Positions 17,364 through 27,710 of a stretch of DNA of 64,000 bases are shown in pieces. The position numbers were made by a program, and so were the translations under genes. How positions within the stretch are numbered: position 1 is the stretch's first letter; the number at the start of each line of letters is the position of its first letter. The DNA comes from a virus: the IMG/VR virus record IMGVR_UViG_3300025687_005582, positions 24,267 through 88,266 of that record; one strand, written 5' to 3'. The notes under the pieces were generated by a model. The model ran no database searches. It was given only the letters and a program-made list of their open reading frames with translations, and had not been told where the DNA came from.

Positions 17364-18892
17364 TGGCTATTTTAAGATACACAGCTAGCGCTGATAATAC
17401 AATCACAAATGCTTTTGAGGCTAACTTGGTCACGAGAGGTACGGGCTCCAGCATGGGATACGCCGATTCTCTTGAGGTATTTTCCATTTATGGTCAGGAA
17501 TCAGGATCAAACGGACAATCTCAAGAGCTTTCTAGAATCCTTATTCAGTTTCCTGTAGATCGAATCTCATCTGATAGAACAGCCGGTACGATCCCAGCGT
17601 CAGGTTCTGTTTCTTTCTATCTTAAAATGTTCAATGCAGAACATCCTTTTACTCTTCCACAAGACTTTAATCTTGTCGTTGCTCCTATCTCACAGTCTTG
17701 GGTAGAGGGCACAGGTCTTGATATGGATGAATATCAGGACATTGGAACATCCAACTGGCTTAAGACAAACAACAGCACTTCATGGACAAATGTTGGTGGT
17801 GATTATCTGTCCGATGATAACTACAACGTTCGATTTGAGCAGGGATATGAAAATCTAGAGTTAGATGTTACCACTGTAGTAGAGAACTGGATTACTGGTG
17901 CTGTAGGTAATAAGTACAATAACTACGGTTTTGGTCTTCGGCTGACCGCTTCTCAGGAAGCTTACTTCTCCTCTTCCTTGGGGGTTGATTCTGGATCAGT
18001 AATCCAGAACACTGTCGGAGCAACACAGTCGTACTACACAAAGAAATTCTTTGCTCGCTCAAGTGAGTTCTTCTTTAAGCGTCCGGTAATCGAGGCTCGA
18101 TGGGATTCTCGCGTAATGGATGATAGAGAAAACTTTTACTTCTCTTCCTCTCGCGCACCAGCTGCTGATAACTTAAATACTCTATACTTTTACAACTATG
18201 TAAGAGGTCGCCTTCGCAACATCCCGGGTGTTGGAACAGGAAATATTTTGGTGTCTTTCTATTCCAGTTCGTTCGGAACGCCAGCTGGTTCTAAGATATC
18301 TTTACAGGGTGGTGGTAGCGTCGTCTCTACTGGCGATATAAACGCTACTGGAAGTTATGTGAGCCCGGGTATCTATTCTTGCACCGTCGCTCTTACAGCG
18401 GCTTCTACGCCTCTACAAGAGATTAATGATGTATGGCATTCTGGCGGTGTAGAGTTCTTTACTGGATCATTCTTCCCTGAAGCAATGCCGACATATGATA
18501 GCGCCCCAACGTTCACAAGAATCACATCTTGTAAGAATCTCAAGAAAAAGTATTCCAAACAAGACACAGCAAGATTTAGATTTTTTGTTCGCGACAGAAA
18601 CTGGAGCCCAACAATCTACACAGTTGCTACTGCTAACAATCCAACAGACATTATTGAGAGTGCATCTTATGGGATTTATCGAGTCATCGACAATCTTCCG
18701 GCTGTTCCGTATGGTACCGGTTCAGATTTTAGCACTTACTTATCTTACGATAAGGAAGGAAATTACTTTGATTTAGATATGTCACTTCTAGAGCCAGACT
18801 ATATGTATGAAATAAGATTGTCTTATTACAACGATAGTATTGGTGACTGGCAAGAACAACCTCAAACGTTCAAATTTAGAGTTGAAGAATAA
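17363..18892 (+). CDS. DNRLRE-like tail/baseplate protein (509 aa)
   Basis: Residues 5-180 resemble the DNRLRE/disaggregatase-related beta-sandwich: ADNTITNAFEANLVTRGTG, LSRILIQFPVD, SQSWVEGTGLDMDEYQD and VTTVVENWITG give the usual strand-loop order with the SWvEGtG core. The remainder is beta-rich with many aromatic residues. Such domains often serve as carbohydrate-binding or structural modules in phage tails. Its place between gp6 and the 2936-residue protein suggests a baseplate-peripheral or fibre-attachment part. No enzymatic residues are evident. Confidence 0.62.
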   Translation: MAILRYTASADNTITNAFEANLVTRGTGSSMGYADSLEVFSIYGQESGSNGQSQELSRILIQFPVDRISSDRTAGTIPASGSVSFYLKMFNAEHPFTLPQDFNLVVAPISQSWVEGTGLDMDEYQDIGTSNWLKTNNSTSWTNVGGDYLSDDNYNVRFEQGYENLELDVTTVVENWITGAVGNKYNNYGFGLRLTASQEAYFSSSLGVDSGSVIQNTVGATQSYYTKKFFARSSEFFFKRPVIEARWDSRVMDDRENFYFSSSRAPAADNLNTLYFYNYVRGRLRNIPGVGTGNILVSFYSSSFGTPAGSKISLQGGGSVVSTGDINATGSYVSPGIYSCTVALTAASTPLQEINDVWHSGGVEFFTGSFFPEAMPTYDSAPTFTRITSCKNLKKKYSKQDTARFRFFVRDRNWSPTIYTVATANNPTDIIESASYGIYRVIDNLPAVPYGTGSDFSTYLSYDKEGNYFDLDMSLLEPDYMYEIRLSYYNDSIGDWQEQPQTFKFRVEE

Positions 18893-18899
18893 TTAAAGT

Positions 18900-21800
18900 A
18901 TGAGCATCAAAAAGTATTTTGAAGTAGCTGAAAGCATCAAGGCTCTTTCAGGGAAAACGGCAGATGAAATCGCTTCACAAGTAGAATCTGTTGGGTATCA
19001 CGAAGAAGATATAATAGAAGAAGAAAGATTTATTCCAAGAGTAGACTTTTCTAAGCCCGAAAACTTTGCTCGCTATGGGTCAGCCGAAGAATACTATGAC
19101 CAAGCTATCAAAAGAATCTACAACGAATTTCCTTACGATGGCTCTCTAAGAGAAAGATTACAGTGGGAGAATGAATCCACTTATATTGATTTATACATCT
19201 ACAACAATCGATACCCAAGAACTAATGGATATGCAATTGTTTCTGCAGATGGATGGGGAACACAAGCATCTATAACTGATGGGTACGGCTTACCAGATGA
19301 TTTAGAATACATTTTTGTAAAAGGTGGCCCGAATGCTAATCCAAATGGCATGTCGCCAAAATCAGTTAACTTTACAGGCTCCAACTATTATGAGCCATCT
19401 AAGAACAGAGGGTCGAACCTAGAATTCGATCTAGCATCGCAAGGTGCTTCTATTGAGTTTTGGTTAAACAAGACTGAGTTTGTTACTGCTTCAACTGAAA
19501 AAGAAGTTCTGTTCGATCTTTGGAATGGCGAAAACTCATCGTCAGCAGATTATGTTCGTTTTACATTAGAGCTTTCAGGTACCGCTGACGGAACAGACCC
19601 ATTCTTACTTACAGTTTTCTCGGGCTCAACAGGATTTTTCCAGCAGCCAATCGCTGCTACTACATTTACAACCTCTTCTGTAGCGGATTCCAACTGGCAC
19701 CACTATGCTGTAACAGTTAAATCTGCATCTGCTGGCGTTACCACACGATTCTATGTTGATGGTAATCTCAACAACGAGACCATATTAGGCTCTGCCGGCA
19801 TAGACGACACAGACTCTTCAAGTCTACGTGCGTACATTGGTGCCCTCATTGCTGCACCTTCTGGCTCTTCCGCATCAGCGGGAGCAGGTAAGCTTTCCGG
19901 TTCTCTTGATGAGTTGAGATACTGGAAGACACAAAGATCTTCTAAAGAAATCGGACGTTTTTGGTTTACGCAAGTTGGCGGTGGCGTAAATACGGATCCA
20001 ACTCCGTTTACAACAACCGAGGAGTCAGCAAACGTAGACCTAGGTGTTTACTTCAAGTTTAATGAAGGCATCACGGGAAGAACATCAACAGATAGCACTG
20101 TTCTTGATTACTCTGGTCGCTTCTCTAACGGTTCGTGGACTGGATACACAACCAACTCAAGAAACACAGGCTCAGCGATTGTATTGTCTAATGCTGCCAT
20201 TAGTGAATACCAAGATCCAATCATCTACTCTTTCCATCCAGCCGTTGTTTCGTTAGCATCTGAGTTGCAGACATCTGGTTCGGCCCACGATGTCAATAAC
20301 AATGCTGCTGTCTACAACTCCATTCCTTCATGGATTACAGAGGAAGATTCAGAGGGCGAGAAGAACACAAAGTATCTAACACAGATTATTTCAAGTTACT
20401 TTGATACTCTGCATCTACAAATCGACAGTCTAAACCACTTAAAGGATATTCAATACCCCAGTGGTAGTGATAAACCGCTTCCATTTGCAGAGAAACTTCT
20501 TTCTTCTTACGGATTTGTGGCGCCAGAGATTTTCCTAGATACCGATGTGTTAGAGAAGTTGGCCGATAGAAGTGAAGATAAAGTCTATGAAAAGTCACTT
20601 CACGACATCAAGAACATTATATACCAGAACATTTACAACAACTTAAACTACATCTACAAGTCTAAAGGCACCGAAAAAGCATTTAGAAATCTTATTCGTT
20701 GTTTTGGTATTGATGATGAGCTAATAAAACTCAATATGTACGCGGATAACGTACAGTATGAGCTTCAAAGCAACAGAAGAAACATCATTGTTGGCGACAA
20801 GTTTGCTAACTTCAACACAGCAGCTGGTAAAAGCGCGAATGTGTACAACTACACCGACACATCAAACGTTAACTCTGTAGGATTTATTACCTCTAGCGTA
20901 TCTCTAACTGGTGGATATGCCACAACTTTAGAGGCTGAGATTCTTTTCCCACTAAAGCAAGATGAATCTTCTATTGTTTATGTTGATACGAACACAATCA
21001 GTGCCTCCTTGTTTGGTGTACACGGCACAGTCGATTCAGGCACCGACACTACATGGGCGACTTCTGACGATGTTAACTTCCAAGTATATGCCGTAAGAGA
21101 TGAGCTTCGGTCATCAAACGTTAGATTTGTTCTCACCGGAACGGCTGGTGGGCATGTTCCAGAACTTGTTTCTTCGTTGTATGAGGATGTCTACAACAAC
21201 ACAAGATGGAACTTATCTGTCAGAATAAGACCAGATCAGTTCCCGCTAACAGGACTTGTTGATGGTACAAATAGCGATTATGTTATTGAACTTCATGGTG
21301 TTCAAGCCGATGCCGGCGTAATTCTTGAAGAGTTTACTGTAACAGGGACGATTTCTAATCCTCCCGCAGCGTTCCTAACAAGCAGCAAAAGAGCATACGT
21401 AGGCGCGCACAGAACAAACTTTACCGGAACTGTACTTCAAACATCGGATGTAAAAGTCAATGCTTGTAGATACTGGCTTGATTATGTTGAGGATGATGCC
21501 CTAAGAGGACACATTCTTGATACAGAAAATCACGGTGCCCTTCAGCCGCATTTATATGCGTATCCGTTTAACCCATCTGCTTCTTTTGGGGATATAACAA
21601 AACTTGATACCCTAGTGTTCAACTGGGAGTTCCTCAACAACACGGGCTCAGATGCTAGTGGTCAGTTTATTGTGGACGACATTAGTTCTGGATCTGCCGC
21701 CTTTACAAGATTTGGAGATTTAGGAAACATCCTAAACAAGCAGTATACTGCTAGAGGCGACTTCTTTGAAGCTTCTTCCACAAAAGCAATCGACAAAGAC

Positions 21801-24800
21801 TTCGTTGTATCATCAAGACTAAATCTTCCCGAGAACATCCAATCACAGGATATGGTTCGTGTACTTGGAGCAGAAGATCAGGACGTTTTCACAACCGAAT
21901 CACGCCCAATAAACTACTTCTTCGCATTTGAGAAGAGCATGTATCAGACCATCTCTGAAGAGATGATCAACAACTTCGCTACTATGAGGGACTTACACAA
22001 CCTTATAGGCGATCCTGTAGAGCGTTGGCGCCCAGAATACAAGCAAATGAAGTTTGTGCGTCAGAAGTTCTTTGAGAAGGTTGGAAATGATGAGCTAGAT
22101 TTCGACAAGTTCTATGAGTTCTACAAGTGGTTTGACTCTTCATTATCCGTAATGCTTGGCCAGCTAGTACCAGCCTCAGCTGACTTTTCCAATAATGTAA
22201 GAACTGTTATTGAGAACCACGTACTAGAGAGGCCAAAATATCAAAACAAGTTTCCGTTCCTACAGAGACAAGGAGCAACAGATATTGAAGGGTCCGTCGA
22301 TGGCTCCAATGCTTCAGGTGATGTTGATTCTAGTCCAGATGACTTCCCGGCTGGAGCATCATTCTTCTCTAACAGAGCGCTAACAAAAAGACAGATCGGC
22401 TCCTCTAACTACACTCAGACAAAGAAGTGGGAGTTTTTACATTCTCCACTACCAACAGAATCTGAAAACAAGAATCTTCCTTGGCAGAGATACAAGAAAG
22501 AAACATCCAACTCTGATCGGGCTGGAATTTTAGCGGCTGTAGAATCTGGTTACAGAAGAAGATTAGGATCTCCTGTAAAGTTTGCAGCTGAAGGTCAAAC
22601 AGCAGTCGGTGGTGTAGCCAGACACCAAAGCAATAAGCCTAACTTTACGTTTGAGGCAACCCAGCCTTACGGTCCCACAGTTACGGCAACGAATATTCCA
22701 AAGAATATTATGCTTTCATTTGATGTTGATGTAGAAGAACTTATCGAGACGCCAGATGTTTACTATCCGACTCTAAAGCAACGTCTTGGTTTCGGATTGA
22801 ACCCGTCAATCAATAGGGGAGATAACGACAAACTTAAGTTTGATGGTAATATGTATGCGCCGTTCAGCTTGTACAGTTCTTCTGTTACAACTGGCTATAA
22901 CTCTAAGGTTGTAAGAGACTACAAATCTGGCGTAACGGTTACAAACCTTCACAATGACTTTGTTAATAGCACAGACACATCCTTGCAGGGTCCGTTCACA
23001 GAGAAGTTTGTTGGCGGTAGATATTACCGACATACAGAAATCAATGACGGAACAGACACAAGAGAGTCAAGAGCAGAAGGTTTCCGTTTAGCGCTTGGTC
23101 TCGACCCAAGTAGCTCTAACATCCCTCCCGGCGCCTCTGGAGCCCTTGGAGTGATTCCGCCAAACTATCCGTTCCTTGATTCACCGGCAGGTTCTGCGCC
23201 TTTAGGATGGCTTCCAGAGCTTCCTACGGCACAACGCTTCCGCGACGAAACTGCAAAGCGTCCCGTAAACATCAAGAACATTTTGATGACGACTGCTTCT
23301 GTTGGAACACGTCTTTCCGGAACGATTGTTCACAACCAAATCGGTAACTACCAAAAGAACTATCAAGTTGTTCAGACTGCTGGCAGAACTGCAAATGATA
23401 TATATTTCCGTGAGCAAACATTTAGTTTCGCTCCAAACCCGGAAACACTTGCGACAAGAGGGCGCTTCCCGCTTTATTATGCCTTTACGCCTGCAGTAAA
23501 AGCGACAGGTCAGATCGCAATTAAGGCGAATCCCCCATCATCATCCGTTCAGGCTCTTGAAATACCATTTTTAAGAAACGATGGAGTTGTTCAAAACATA
23601 GCAATCTTTTTTACAAGTGCCCCAGCACCCACTGATTTCTCAGGCTATCCAACCATAATTGTGCAACGTCAGGGCTCAGCAGCCGACACCGGTACTGAAC
23701 TAGCCAGCGCTTTGAGCCACTCTCCTTTCGGAACTACTTTCGGCGGCAACGCCACCGCCCTCGGAACCGGCGAGATAGTCTCACTAACACAAGGTCTTGG
23801 CGGCACAGCGGGCAATACGGAGATTACAGATGACGGTTCTGGAAATTTTGATTTGACTTCTTTTGCCGGTGGCACTGAAGCCATACCAGACACCGGAGAA
23901 GACAACGCTAATACAGGCGGCAATCTAAACTACGAACTTCCGAACAGAGATGGAGTCAACTCGAACGAAACAGTTATTGTTAACCGTTTTGCTGGATGTG
24001 GTTATGAAGTTATGTCTCGTGGATACATGGATCCAGCACACGAAGAGTTGTCTGTTTACAATGTTTTGCCTTACCGCAATCTTTCTGTTAGAGATTACGG
24101 CCTACAAGGATCTGCATCTGTCGATGTGACAGCTGGCAGAACAATCACTGTTGTAGATCAGATTGGAAAGAATCGTGGTCTTAACCAAAGAGCCTCACTC
24201 CACGCTGGACCGTTTGGTTCTGATGCTGCATATGGTTCAGTTCCAGAGCTAACATACGTTACAACACCATCTTGGCACAAGACAAACAGAAACCGTCGTC
24301 GCAGAATAGAGTTGTCTGGCGCAACATACATCACAGCGTCCGTATACGATAATCTCTTTGTTCAGCACGCGATCCCGCGTTCTACACAGCAATACTCTTG
24401 GGTAACTGCATCGTTGGCTGAGGGTCAGATTATCTACGGCAACGATAGACCATCTTGCTTTAGCGCAAGTGTCTTAAGTCAACTAATCGTTAGTGGTACA
24501 AACTATGATGATTTGACTTTCGTAGGCTTGACTACAAGAGGTAAAGATCCAATATCTGCCTCTACTCACAATCAAGGATTCCCTCTATCAGTAGCGAATC
24601 AGGCACAAGCTTACAGCAACTTTGATTACCTCGGCGCTCCACCATTTGCCCCGGGGACTGATTATTTTAACTTTATAACCATAATGCGCAACGGCCCATA
24701 CGGATACCCAACTTGGAAGCAAATCCGTGCTGGCGAGACAAAGATTGGTAGAAAGCTAAGAGAAACAAACCAGATTGGATACCCAGTTCCGCCAAAGAGA

Positions 24801-27710
24801 CTTTTTGATTATGATTTGGGCGAAGGTCCCTCTGTCGGTTTGAGACCTAACAGTTTCAGAGATTTTACAGAATCACCAGTATCTCTTAACTCTTCTCCAA
24901 TAACTTTCATTTTGGAAGACAACACAGAAGATTCTGATGCCTCTAACAACATGGTTGTGACTGTTCCGTTTAGAAATGAGATTGATTACTTCTCGCATGA
25001 AGAGTTGAACAATTTCTATGGTCTAAAATCTGATGTAAGTAGACTGAAGGCTTACAGAACTGTACTAGATTACACGCTAAGCAGCAGCCTTAGCACAGTA
25101 GTATCTTACACAGAAAGTCTATACCCATCAGATATCAACATGTTTGACGATAGAGTTCGTAGAAGAACTAACTACTCGATCACAGATATCTGGGACGACG
25201 ATAGAACAAAGCGTTCTGATACATACGGAGGTAAGGAAAACTCTCAGGGATTAGCTATACCTTCTGCCTCTACATGGCCGCTTGATGGGCACCTAAACTT
25301 TGCCTCCACTTCATCAGTTAGAATCGATGATGGTGCAGGCGAACTAATGAACTTCTACACTTCTTACTCAGGTAGTGTTGCTGGAGCATCAAAAATCAAC
25401 GTAGGTGCGACTTACGCTTTACGTGTTGCTGCGGGCCGAGCAGGATCAAATGATGCATATGCTGGTGACGCCCTATGGGAAGCAGGTACACAATCAGGCA
25501 AGAAGCCATATGAAAACTACTCTACATATGCTGAAAAGATTGCTCTCGTAGGCAAAGATCACTCTATTGTTCCGGAGTTTAGAATAAGCGAACTCATAGA
25601 AACATATGTAGAAGATAATGAAGGCGATTTCTTAGCTGATATCGATAATGTCTTTAATCTAACTGGTGCAGCAATCAGTGACAGCTCTCAGACAAATTTT
25701 TACAAAACTTACTCAAACTCTGATTTCTTAAAATATTTCTCTGTTGTAGACGAGGATCTCAATGGTCAGCGCTCAGGAGATCTTAAGATTCAAAGAGATA
25801 AAGTATCACTTCGTTGCAACGCACTTCTTAAGTTCCTGCCATACAAAGGATTCTATCCTGCTGAACGTACTTTAGAGTTAGCAACGTTACTTTCGCAATC
25901 TTACTTTACAGATAAGTTAAATGTAGAAACGAATGACTATAGATTAGCTTCTAGAATAATAAGCCAACCACTTTTTGCCCCAGGCATTATGCATAACACG
26001 ATCAAATCTGGAATCGCGGTTGGTAACTGGATTTTGACGAACACTTCTTCAGCAGGCTCGCTCCCAACCCCGGTTTATGAGACTGGTAGCGTTACAGTAT
26101 TGCCTGAAGGAAATATAGAATTTAGAAGACTCTTGAACGTAAATACTACAACAACAGATGTCGCTAGAGGCTGGACGGCACAAAAACTTCCTTTCGAAGC
26201 GATATACAAGCCATCTGCATACTTCAATAGAGAGTATGTTACTGGCAGTCTGTTATACGATAAGTTTTACGAACTTGCTGCGGAGGCTGAAAGCCCAAGC
26301 ATCAAGAATGATCACGGTCCTTTAAGTCCGGATTTAAGAGGTACAAAACTTTACGAGTTTGCCATTGATAACTTCTTGTGCGAAACAGTTGAGTTCTTCA
26401 ACGACAGACTCACTTCGATAAGATCCAGAAGAGAAGACGAATTTGCTTCCGTCGTAAGCGGCAATGTATATCAAATGAAAATGAAGTTTTATCGCCCTCT
26501 TACTACCGGTTCTATTACTTCTGATCCAGAAGTCGATAGAGCCAAGTTTGATATGTACACGAGAGTATCGGCATTCGGGTGGCCTTTGGCGGCAGGGCCC
26601 TCTACCAACGTTGCCCGCCGTTCCTCGGGTAGCTTCTCTCACTTGACAAGTCCTGCGTATGCCGGAAAGGGCGAGGTTACATTTACTTATACAGCCCCTT
26701 CTAATGGTCAGCCTTCGTTAGACCAAATATTTGCAAACACAACATTAAGTTTCTCTAGAGATGAAACAGTTGCTCATATTCCCTCTTTATTGGCGCCGCC
26801 AGATTATGATCCAACGATGCAAATGGATAGTTGCTTTAACCTTTTGGATTTCTACACAGATGTTCCAGATAATACTGTTACACAAAAGAAGAGGTGGCTG
26901 ATTCAATCTAAGTTTGAAACTCCAGTTCTAAACCTTGCTGGAGTTGACTTTACGACCCCACCAGCAACAACGGTAAGCGCTGGAACAAGCAGTGCCGATC
27001 AGATTTCTTTGAGAGGTCTATGGCATCAATATGGTTCCGTCCCAACAGCATCAGATGCTGGCTTCTTTGTAGCCATTGAAGATGCTAGTGGAGAATCGCT
27101 AGCAGACGTAGTCGGAATGCCTACAAATGCAACATTCAGAGTTGGCTCTGTAAAGAAGCAGAATCTTCTTGAAGAGGCTGTTGTCGCCGTTCCATTTAAG
27201 ACTGTTAACAACAGAAGAAAGTTCTTCGGCATCAACGACAGCAACGCTGAATACGACAACATTAAGAGAAATCTTGAGAAGTATGTGTTCCCGCCAAAGT
27301 TTGACTTCCTAACAAACGATACGGTAGATCCAATCTTGATGTATGCATTTGAGTTCTCAGCAAAGGTCACGCAACAAGACATCGCAGATATGTGGCAAAA
27401 CTTGCCACCTGATATTAATGAAAAGTTTGAGCAAAAAGAAGTTGTTATAGACGACAAGCAAGTTCTTGACTTATTAATCAACAACTCAGAAGATATTCAG
27501 TGGATGGTATTCAAGGTCAAGAAGCGCGCCAAGAAATCTTTCGAGAAGTACAGAAGGTCTTTGGTCACAGAAGATACAACCGCATTTGAAGATACAATAG
27601 GACCATACTCTTACAACTGGCCATACGATTACTTCTCTCTTGTAGAACTAGTTAAGATTGACGAAACGGTACAGTATGCGTCGGCTGACGTGGCGGGTGA
27701 TGATTCATAA
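18900..27710 (+). CDS. Giant baseplate/tail protein with LamG-like domains (2936 aa)
   Basis: One uninterrupted frame of 8.8 kb. After a helical N-terminus (1-150) there is a LamG/concanavalin-like jelly roll at about 160-350 (SIEFWLNKTEF, DSNWHHYAVTV, FYVDGNLNN, LDELRYWKTQRS). A second, weaker jelly roll lies at about 665-870 (TTLEAEILFP, YVGAHRTNF, NACRYWLDYV). Residues about 1538-1663 form a separate module of richer GC with LTQGLGGTAGNTEIT. The last 300 residues are helical and acidic/basic mixed. By position after gp25-gp6 it could take the place of T4 gp7 (1032 aa) and peripheral baseplate parts, but no gp7 motif was recognised. LamG domains suggest glycan contact at the cell surface. 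Confidence 0.7.
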   Translation: MSIKKYFEVAESIKALSGKTADEIASQVESVGYHEEDIIEEERFIPRVDFSKPENFARYGSAEEYYDQAIKRIYNEFPYDGSLRERLQWENESTYIDLYIYNNRYPRTNGYAIVSADGWGTQASITDGYGLPDDLEYIFVKGGPNANPNGMSPKSVNFTGSNYYEPSKNRGSNLEFDLASQGASIEFWLNKTEFVTASTEKEVLFDLWNGENSSSADYVRFTLELSGTADGTDPFLLTVFSGSTGFFQQPIAATTFTTSSVADSNWHHYAVTVKSASAGVTTRFYVDGNLNNETILGSAGIDDTDSSSLRAYIGALIAAPSGSSASAGAGKLSGSLDELRYWKTQRSSKEIGRFWFTQVGGGVNTDPTPFTTTEESANVDLGVYFKFNEGITGRTSTDSTVLDYSGRFSNGSWTGYTTNSRNTGSAIVLSNAAISEYQDPIIYSFHPAVVSLASELQTSGSAHDVNNNAAVYNSIPSWITEEDSEGEKNTKYLTQIISSYFDTLHLQIDSLNHLKDIQYPSGSDKPLPFAEKLLSSYGFVAPEIFLDTDVLEKLADRSEDKVYEKSLHDIKNIIYQNIYNNLNYIYKSKGTEKAFRNLIRCFGIDDELIKLNMYADNVQYELQSNRRNIIVGDKFANFNTAAGKSANVYNYTDTSNVNSVGFITSSVSLTGGYATTLEAEILFPLKQDESSIVYVDTNTISASLFGVHGTVDSGTDTTWATSDDVNFQVYAVRDELRSSNVRFVLTGTAGGHVPELVSSLYEDVYNNTRWNLSVRIRPDQFPLTGLVDGTNSDYVIELHGVQADAGVILEEFTVTGTISNPPAAFLTSSKRAYVGAHRTNFTGTVLQTSDVKVNACRYWLDYVEDDALRGHILDTENHGALQPHLYAYPFNPSASFGDITKLDTLVFNWEFLNNTGSDASGQFIVDDISSGSAAFTRFGDLGNILNKQYTARGDFFEASSTKAIDKDFVVSSRLNLPENIQSQDMVRVLGAEDQDVFTTESRPINYFFAFEKSMYQTISEEMINNFATMRDLHNLIGDPVERWRPEYKQMKFVRQKFFEKVGNDELDFDKFYEFYKWFDSSLSVMLGQLVPASADFSNNVRTVIENHVLERPKYQNKFPFLQRQGATDIEGSVDGSNASGDVDSSPDDFPAGASFFSNRALTKRQIGSSNYTQTKKWEFLHSPLPTESENKNLPWQRYKKETSNSDRAGILAAVESGYRRRLGSPVKFAAEGQTAVGGVARHQSNKPNFTFEATQPYGPTVTATNIPKNIMLSFDVDVEELIETPDVYYPTLKQRLGFGLNPSINRGDNDKLKFDGNMYAPFSLYSSSVTTGYNSKVVRDYKSGVTVTNLHNDFVNSTDTSLQGPFTEKFVGGRYYRHTEINDGTDTRESRAEGFRLALGLDPSSSNIPPGASGALGVIPPNYPFLDSPAGSAPLGWLPELPTAQRFRDETAKRPVNIKNILMTTASVGTRLSGTIVHNQIGNYQKNYQVVQTAGRTANDIYFREQTFSFAPNPETLATRGRFPLYYAFTPAVKATGQIAIKANPPSSSVQALEIPFLRNDGVVQNIAIFFTSAPAPTDFSGYPTIIVQRQGSAADTGTELASALSHSPFGTTFGGNATALGTGEIVSLTQGLGGTAGNTEITDDGSGNFDLTSFAGGTEAIPDTGEDNANTGGNLNYELPNRDGVNSNETVIVNRFAGCGYEVMSRGYMDPAHEELSVYNVLPYRNLSVRDYGLQGSASVDVTAGRTITVVDQIGKNRGLNQRASLHAGPFGSDAAYGSVPELTYVTTPSWHKTNRNRRRRIELSGATYITASVYDNLFVQHAIPRSTQQYSWVTASLAEGQIIYGNDRPSCFSASVLSQLIVSGTNYDDLTFVGLTTRGKDPISASTHNQGFPLSVANQAQAYSNFDYLGAPPFAPGTDYFNFITIMRNGPYGYPTWKQIRAGETKIGRKLRETNQIGYPVPPKRLFDYDLGEGPSVGLRPNSFRDFTESPVSLNSSPITFILEDNTEDSDASNNMVVTVPFRNEIDYFSHEELNNFYGLKSDVSRLKAYRTVLDYTLSSSLSTVVSYTESLYPSDINMFDDRVRRRTNYSITDIWDDDRTKRSDTYGGKENSQGLAIPSASTWPLDGHLNFASTSSVRIDDGAGELMNFYTSYSGSVAGASKINVGATYALRVAAGRAGSNDAYAGDALWEAGTQSGKKPYENYSTYAEKIALVGKDHSIVPEFRISELIETYVEDNEGDFLADIDNVFNLTGAAISDSSQTNFYKTYSNSDFLKYFSVVDEDLNGQRSGDLKIQRDKVSLRCNALLKFLPYKGFYPAERTLELATLLSQSYFTDKLNVETNDYRLASRIISQPLFAPGIMHNTIKSGIAVGNWILTNTSSAGSLPTPVYETGSVTVLPEGNIEFRRLLNVNTTTTDVARGWTAQKLPFEAIYKPSAYFNREYVTGSLLYDKFYELAAEAESPSIKNDHGPLSPDLRGTKLYEFAIDNFLCETVEFFNDRLTSIRSRREDEFASVVSGNVYQMKMKFYRPLTTGSITSDPEVDRAKFDMYTRVSAFGWPLAAGPSTNVARRSSGSFSHLTSPAYAGKGEVTFTYTAPSNGQPSLDQIFANTTLSFSRDETVAHIPSLLAPPDYDPTMQMDSCFNLLDFYTDVPDNTVTQKKRWLIQSKFETPVLNLAGVDFTTPPATTVSAGTSSADQISLRGLWHQYGSVPTASDAGFFVAIEDASGESLADVVGMPTNATFRVGSVKKQNLLEEAVVAVPFKTVNNRRKFFGINDSNAEYDNIKRNLEKYVFPPKFDFLTNDTVDPILMYAFEFSAKVTQQDIADMWQNLPPDINEKFEQKEVVIDDKQVLDLLINNSEDIQWMVFKVKKRAKKSFEKYRRSLVTEDTTAFEDTIGPYSYNWPYDYFSLVELVKIDETVQYASADVAGDDS

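Noticed and set aside
27026-27484. Antisense open frame of 152 codons in the giant gene
   Set aside because: Shadow frame; Ser/Thr/Phe/Cys-rich peptide reflects complementary codons, not a protein.
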